DNA from: ChocPot-Mid sp964511865
GTDB taxonomy: Bacteria > Bacteroidota > Ignavibacteria > Kapaibacteriales > UBA2268
Direction of reading: 5' to 3'
Length of the DNA stretch: 8,071 bases
Assembly: GCA_964511865.1 (NCBI GenBank)
Contig: CAZEHW010000169.1
Span: 1 to 8,071, forward strand
This document shows, in pieces, positions 5,640 to 8,071 of this stretch. The position numbers were made by a program, and so were the translations under genes. The notes under the pieces were generated by a model. That model was given only the letters and a program-made list of their open reading frames with translations, had not been told where the DNA came from and searched no databases. The first letter of the stretch is position 1. Every line of letters begins with the position of its first letter.

Positions 5640-7982
5640 ATGATAAAAAGAGAACATTATAGTTATGTTATATTATTTTTATTATTGTTGTTGGTTTCAA
5701 GCCGGGAACTGTACTCAAAGATTGTCATCAACGAGATAATGTCTTCTAACTCTAAGGTTCTTCAGGACGAAGACGGTGATTTTCCTGATTGGATTGAATT
5801 GTATAATTCCGGTGATTCTACTGTTAATCTCACGAATTGGTTTCTTACAGATGATGATGAGGATGTAAAATGGAGTTTCCCTGTAATTTCTATTGCTCCT
5901 GATAAATACCTGATAATTTATTGTTCTGATAAAGATAAATTTGACGGAAAAAATATTCATACTAACTTTAAACTTAATTCCAGTGGCGAATCTTTAAGAC
6001 TTCTTGACAGGGAATTATTACTTATTGACAAATTTAATCCTATTGAGCTGACAACAGATATATCTTATGGCAGGATTCCTGATGGAACTAATAATTTTTC
6101 TTTCTTTATTAATCCTTCTCCCGGTCAAACAAATAACAATTCATTGCAAATAAATCTGATTGAGTTTTCACATAAAGCAGGTTTATATAATCGGGATTTT
6201 GATTTATCAATAAATAAAACTTTTACAAATGATGATATTTATTATACATTGGATGGTTCGGAACCAACCACTGCATCATTTTTGTATTCCGTTCCAATCA
6301 GAATTAAAAACAAAAATGATGCTCCTAACTTACTTTCTATGATAAGGACCAATCCTGATGATGCTCCTGAGTCTTATCGTTGGATACCTCCTAAAGATAA
6401 TGTTTTTAAAGCTACTGTAATCCGGGCGGCTACATTTAAGGATGGCATAAGAACCGGTAATATTATATCATCAACCTATTTTGTTGATTCAGATATTTAT
6501 AACAAATATACTTTCCCAATTATTTCTTTGATTACCGACAGTCTCAATTTATTTGGATATGATGAAGGTATCTATGTACCGGGTAAGATCCATACTGAAA
6601 ATCCTGAAACTACATGGTATTGGGGAACAGGGAATTATCACCAAAGAGGTGACGAATGGGAAAGGCCTGTTCATATTGAGTTTTTCGAAACAGATAGTAA
6701 ACTTGGCTTTTCGCAGGAAGCAGGTGTACGTATTCATGGTTCCGGAGGTCGGGCTCTTCCGGAAAAATCATTAAGGATGTATGCCAGGTCTGAATATGGA
6801 AAAAATACATTTAATTATAAGTTGTTTCCACAAAACAATAAAAATGAATTTAAAAGATTTGTTCTAAGAAACTCGGGGCAGGATTTTTTAGAAACATTGT
6901 TTGCTGATATTTTAATTCAAGACCTTAGCCGAAATACCGGTATTGAAATTTCGGATTGGCGACCTTCCATAGTTTTTATTAATGGCGAGTACTGGGGTAT
7001 TCACAATATTCGTGAACGATACGACGAATATTATTTAAAAGATTATTGTGATGTTGAACCTGAAGATATTGAGATATATGATCAGGATATATTTGTTTAT
7101 ACTTGGATAAGTTCACATTTTGATAAAATGTATCAATTTATATTGACTCATGATTTGTCAGATGACGATAATTTAGATATTGTTTCCGAGTACATGGATA
7201 TTTACAACTTTATTAATTTTAATATTCAAAAAATATTTTTTGCTGTTTACGACTGGCCCGGAAATAACACAATGATTTGGAGGCCGAAAACAAGTTCAGG
7301 TAAATGGAGGTGGCTTTCTTTCGATAATGACGAAGGATTTATTTATGACAGTCTTAATTTGATACAGCATGCTACAGCTGATAGCTCGGATAGTTGGAGA
7401 AATCCCCCGCATTCCACTTTTCTTCTTCGAGAGTTAATGAAAAATAAAAGTTTCAGGCATAAATTTTTTACAGCTCTTGAACTTAGGATGAACACTGTTT
7501 TCCGTCCTGAACGCTTGCTCCAAAAAATTGAAGAATTAAAAGCATCATATGAACCTGAAATTGACGAGCATATTGCACGATGGAATTACCCTGCTTCTAA
7601 AGAGTATTGGGAGTATTGTATCGAAAGTATGAAAAAGTTTGCTGTTAACAGACAGGAATATGTTATGCAGCATATTGACGATTACCTGAAAACTTTAAAT
7701 ATTGACGATAATTTTTTTAATAATGACCTTTGTTCTATTACAGTCTATCCAAATCCAAGTTCAGGGATTTTTAAAGTAGATATCTTTAGTCCCAAAGCAG
7801 AACCTTATCTTATCACTGTCAACAATATTTTGGGGCAATCAGTTTATTCTGTAAATTCTACAAATTATAATTATTACCTCAGTTCTGCTATTGACTTGTC
7901 AACTCAGCCCGAAGGAATATATTTTGTTAATATTAAAACTAATGATAAAACTTTTACTAAAAAAGTTATGATATGCAAGTAA
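5640..7982 (+). CDS. Secreted LTD-CotH kinase-like protein with T9SS type A sorting domain
   Basis: 780 residues from the chosen Met. Signal peptide 1-26 (MIKR start, long Leu-rich core). Domains in order: lamin-tail domain about 28-168 (IVINEIMSSNSKVLQDEDGD, DWIELYNSG, WFLTDDDEDVKWSFP); chitobiase/HEX C-terminal-like Ig fold about 174-283 (IYYTLDGSEPT, IRAATFKDG); CotH kinase-like domain about 292-680; T9SS type A sorting domain about 699-780 (ITVYPNPSSGIFKVD, ILGQSVYS, LSTQPEGIYFVNI). In the CotH part GVRIHGSGGRALPEKSLRMYAR (362-383, seen as two shorter motifs), YWGIHNIRERYDEYY, YDWPGNNT (537-544) and FDNDEGF (561-567) are the ATP/metal-site regions. The Lys and DxD-type Asp residues are kept, so it may be active as an extracellular protein kinase. 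It should cross the inner membrane by Sec and the outer membrane by T9SS. An in-frame ATG at 5610 would add 10 residues before the signal peptide; 5640 gives the more normal signal sequence. No Shine-Dalgarno is visible. An aldehyde dehydrogenase gene follows by 20 bases. Confidence 0.93.
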   Translation: MIKREHYSYVILFLLLLLVSSRELYSKIVINEIMSSNSKVLQDEDGDFPDWIELYNSGDSTVNLTNWFLTDDDEDVKWSFPVISIAPDKYLIIYCSDKDKFDGKNIHTNFKLNSSGESLRLLDRELLLIDKFNPIELTTDISYGRIPDGTNNFSFFINPSPGQTNNNSLQINLIEFSHKAGLYNRDFDLSINKTFTNDDIYYTLDGSEPTTASFLYSVPIRIKNKNDAPNLLSMIRTNPDDAPESYRWIPPKDNVFKATVIRAATFKDGIRTGNIISSTYFVDSDIYNKYTFPIISLITDSLNLFGYDEGIYVPGKIHTENPETTWYWGTGNYHQRGDEWERPVHIEFFETDSKLGFSQEAGVRIHGSGGRALPEKSLRMYARSEYGKNTFNYKLFPQNNKNEFKRFVLRNSGQDFLETLFADILIQDLSRNTGIEISDWRPSIVFINGEYWGIHNIRERYDEYYLKDYCDVEPEDIEIYDQDIFVYTWISSHFDKMYQFILTHDLSDDDNLDIVSEYMDIYNFINFNIQKIFFAVYDWPGNNTMIWRPKTSSGKWRWLSFDNDEGFIYDSLNLIQHATADSSDSWRNPPHSTFLLRELMKNKSFRHKFFTALELRMNTVFRPERLLQKIEELKASYEPEIDEHIARWNYPASKEYWEYCIESMKKFAVNRQEYVMQHIDDYLKTLNIDDNFFNNDLCSITVYPNPSSGIFKVDIFSPKAEPYLITVNNILGQSVYSVNSTNYNYYLSSAIDLSTQPEGIYFVNIKTNDKTFTKKVMICK

Positions 7983-8002
7983 AATATTTGAGGTAAACTC
8001 TT

Positions 8003-8071
8003 ATGAAATTTTGGACAATTAATCCTACTACAGAAGAAAATATTAAGGAATATGAAAGTTATAGTCTTGAT
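8003..8071 (+). CDS. Aldehyde dehydrogenase family protein, N-terminal fragment cut by the window edge
   Basis: The first 23 codons read MKFWTINPTTEENIKEYESY and continue off the window. INPTTEE-x-I-K-E-Y-E matches the INPATGE/INPATEE-x-L-x-x-YE opening of NAD(P)-dependent aldehyde dehydrogenases, above all the succinate-semialdehyde dehydrogenase type. The catalytic Cys and Glu lie outside the window, so the substrate cannot be told. GAGG at 7990-7993 lies nine bases before ATG. The start is only 20 bases after the CotH gene stop, without a terminator, so the two may be co-transcribed although no functional link is evident. Confidence 0.72.
   Translation, partial: MKFWTINPTTEENIKEYESYSLD

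Overview
This is an AT-rich window from a member of the Bacteroidota/Ignavibacteriota-Kapabacteria side of the FCB group. The best evidence is a secreted CotH-type protein ending in a type A C-terminal sorting domain of the type IX secretion system (T9SS). A LeuRS of the type seen in that group and Bacteroidota-like TAnnTTTG elements support this. The lineage is an inference, because no rRNA or other decisive marker is present.

Layout: (1) 2-337, plus strand: 3' part of an alkyltransferase-like (MGMT/ATL) DNA repair gene that keeps the PCHR cysteine. (2) 338-795: no intact gene. It holds a frameshifted C-terminal remnant of an IS1182-like transposase (343-546), an AT-rich tail, a strong hairpin with T tracts on both sides (680-706), and a GC-rich tandem repeat of ctgccgtc. 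(3) 796-2510, minus strand: a two-gene operon, with an exported seven-bladed WD40 propeller first and then an exported protein with an N-terminal carboxypeptidase-regulatory-like beta-sandwich and a C-terminal OmpA-like domain. (4) 2511-2846: very AT-rich intergenic DNA with four copies of a TCAAAyATAAACTTAT-like motif about 40, 40 and 60 bases apart, a 9-bp inverted repeat, and a CTTCGACAAGCTCA motif beside the leuS stop. (5) 2847-5426, minus strand: a complete leuS with a short lineage-specific insertion encoded by a 7-bp tandem repeat. (6) 5640-7982, plus strand, divergent from leuS: LTD + chitobiase-like + CotH kinase + T9SS sorting domain. (7) 8003-8071: the first 23 codons of an aldehyde dehydrogenase, 20 bases after the CotH gene.

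The most interesting reading is that the WD40 and CRD-OmpA genes together carry three of the four domains of PorE, the T9SS-associated periplasmic protein (TPR, WD40 propeller, CRD, OmpA_C), split over two co-transcribed genes. A T9SS cargo gene lies in the same window. A second theme is small dispersed repeats at gene 3' ends and inside a coding sequence (leuS). No tRNA, rRNA, CRISPR array or intact mobile element was seen.
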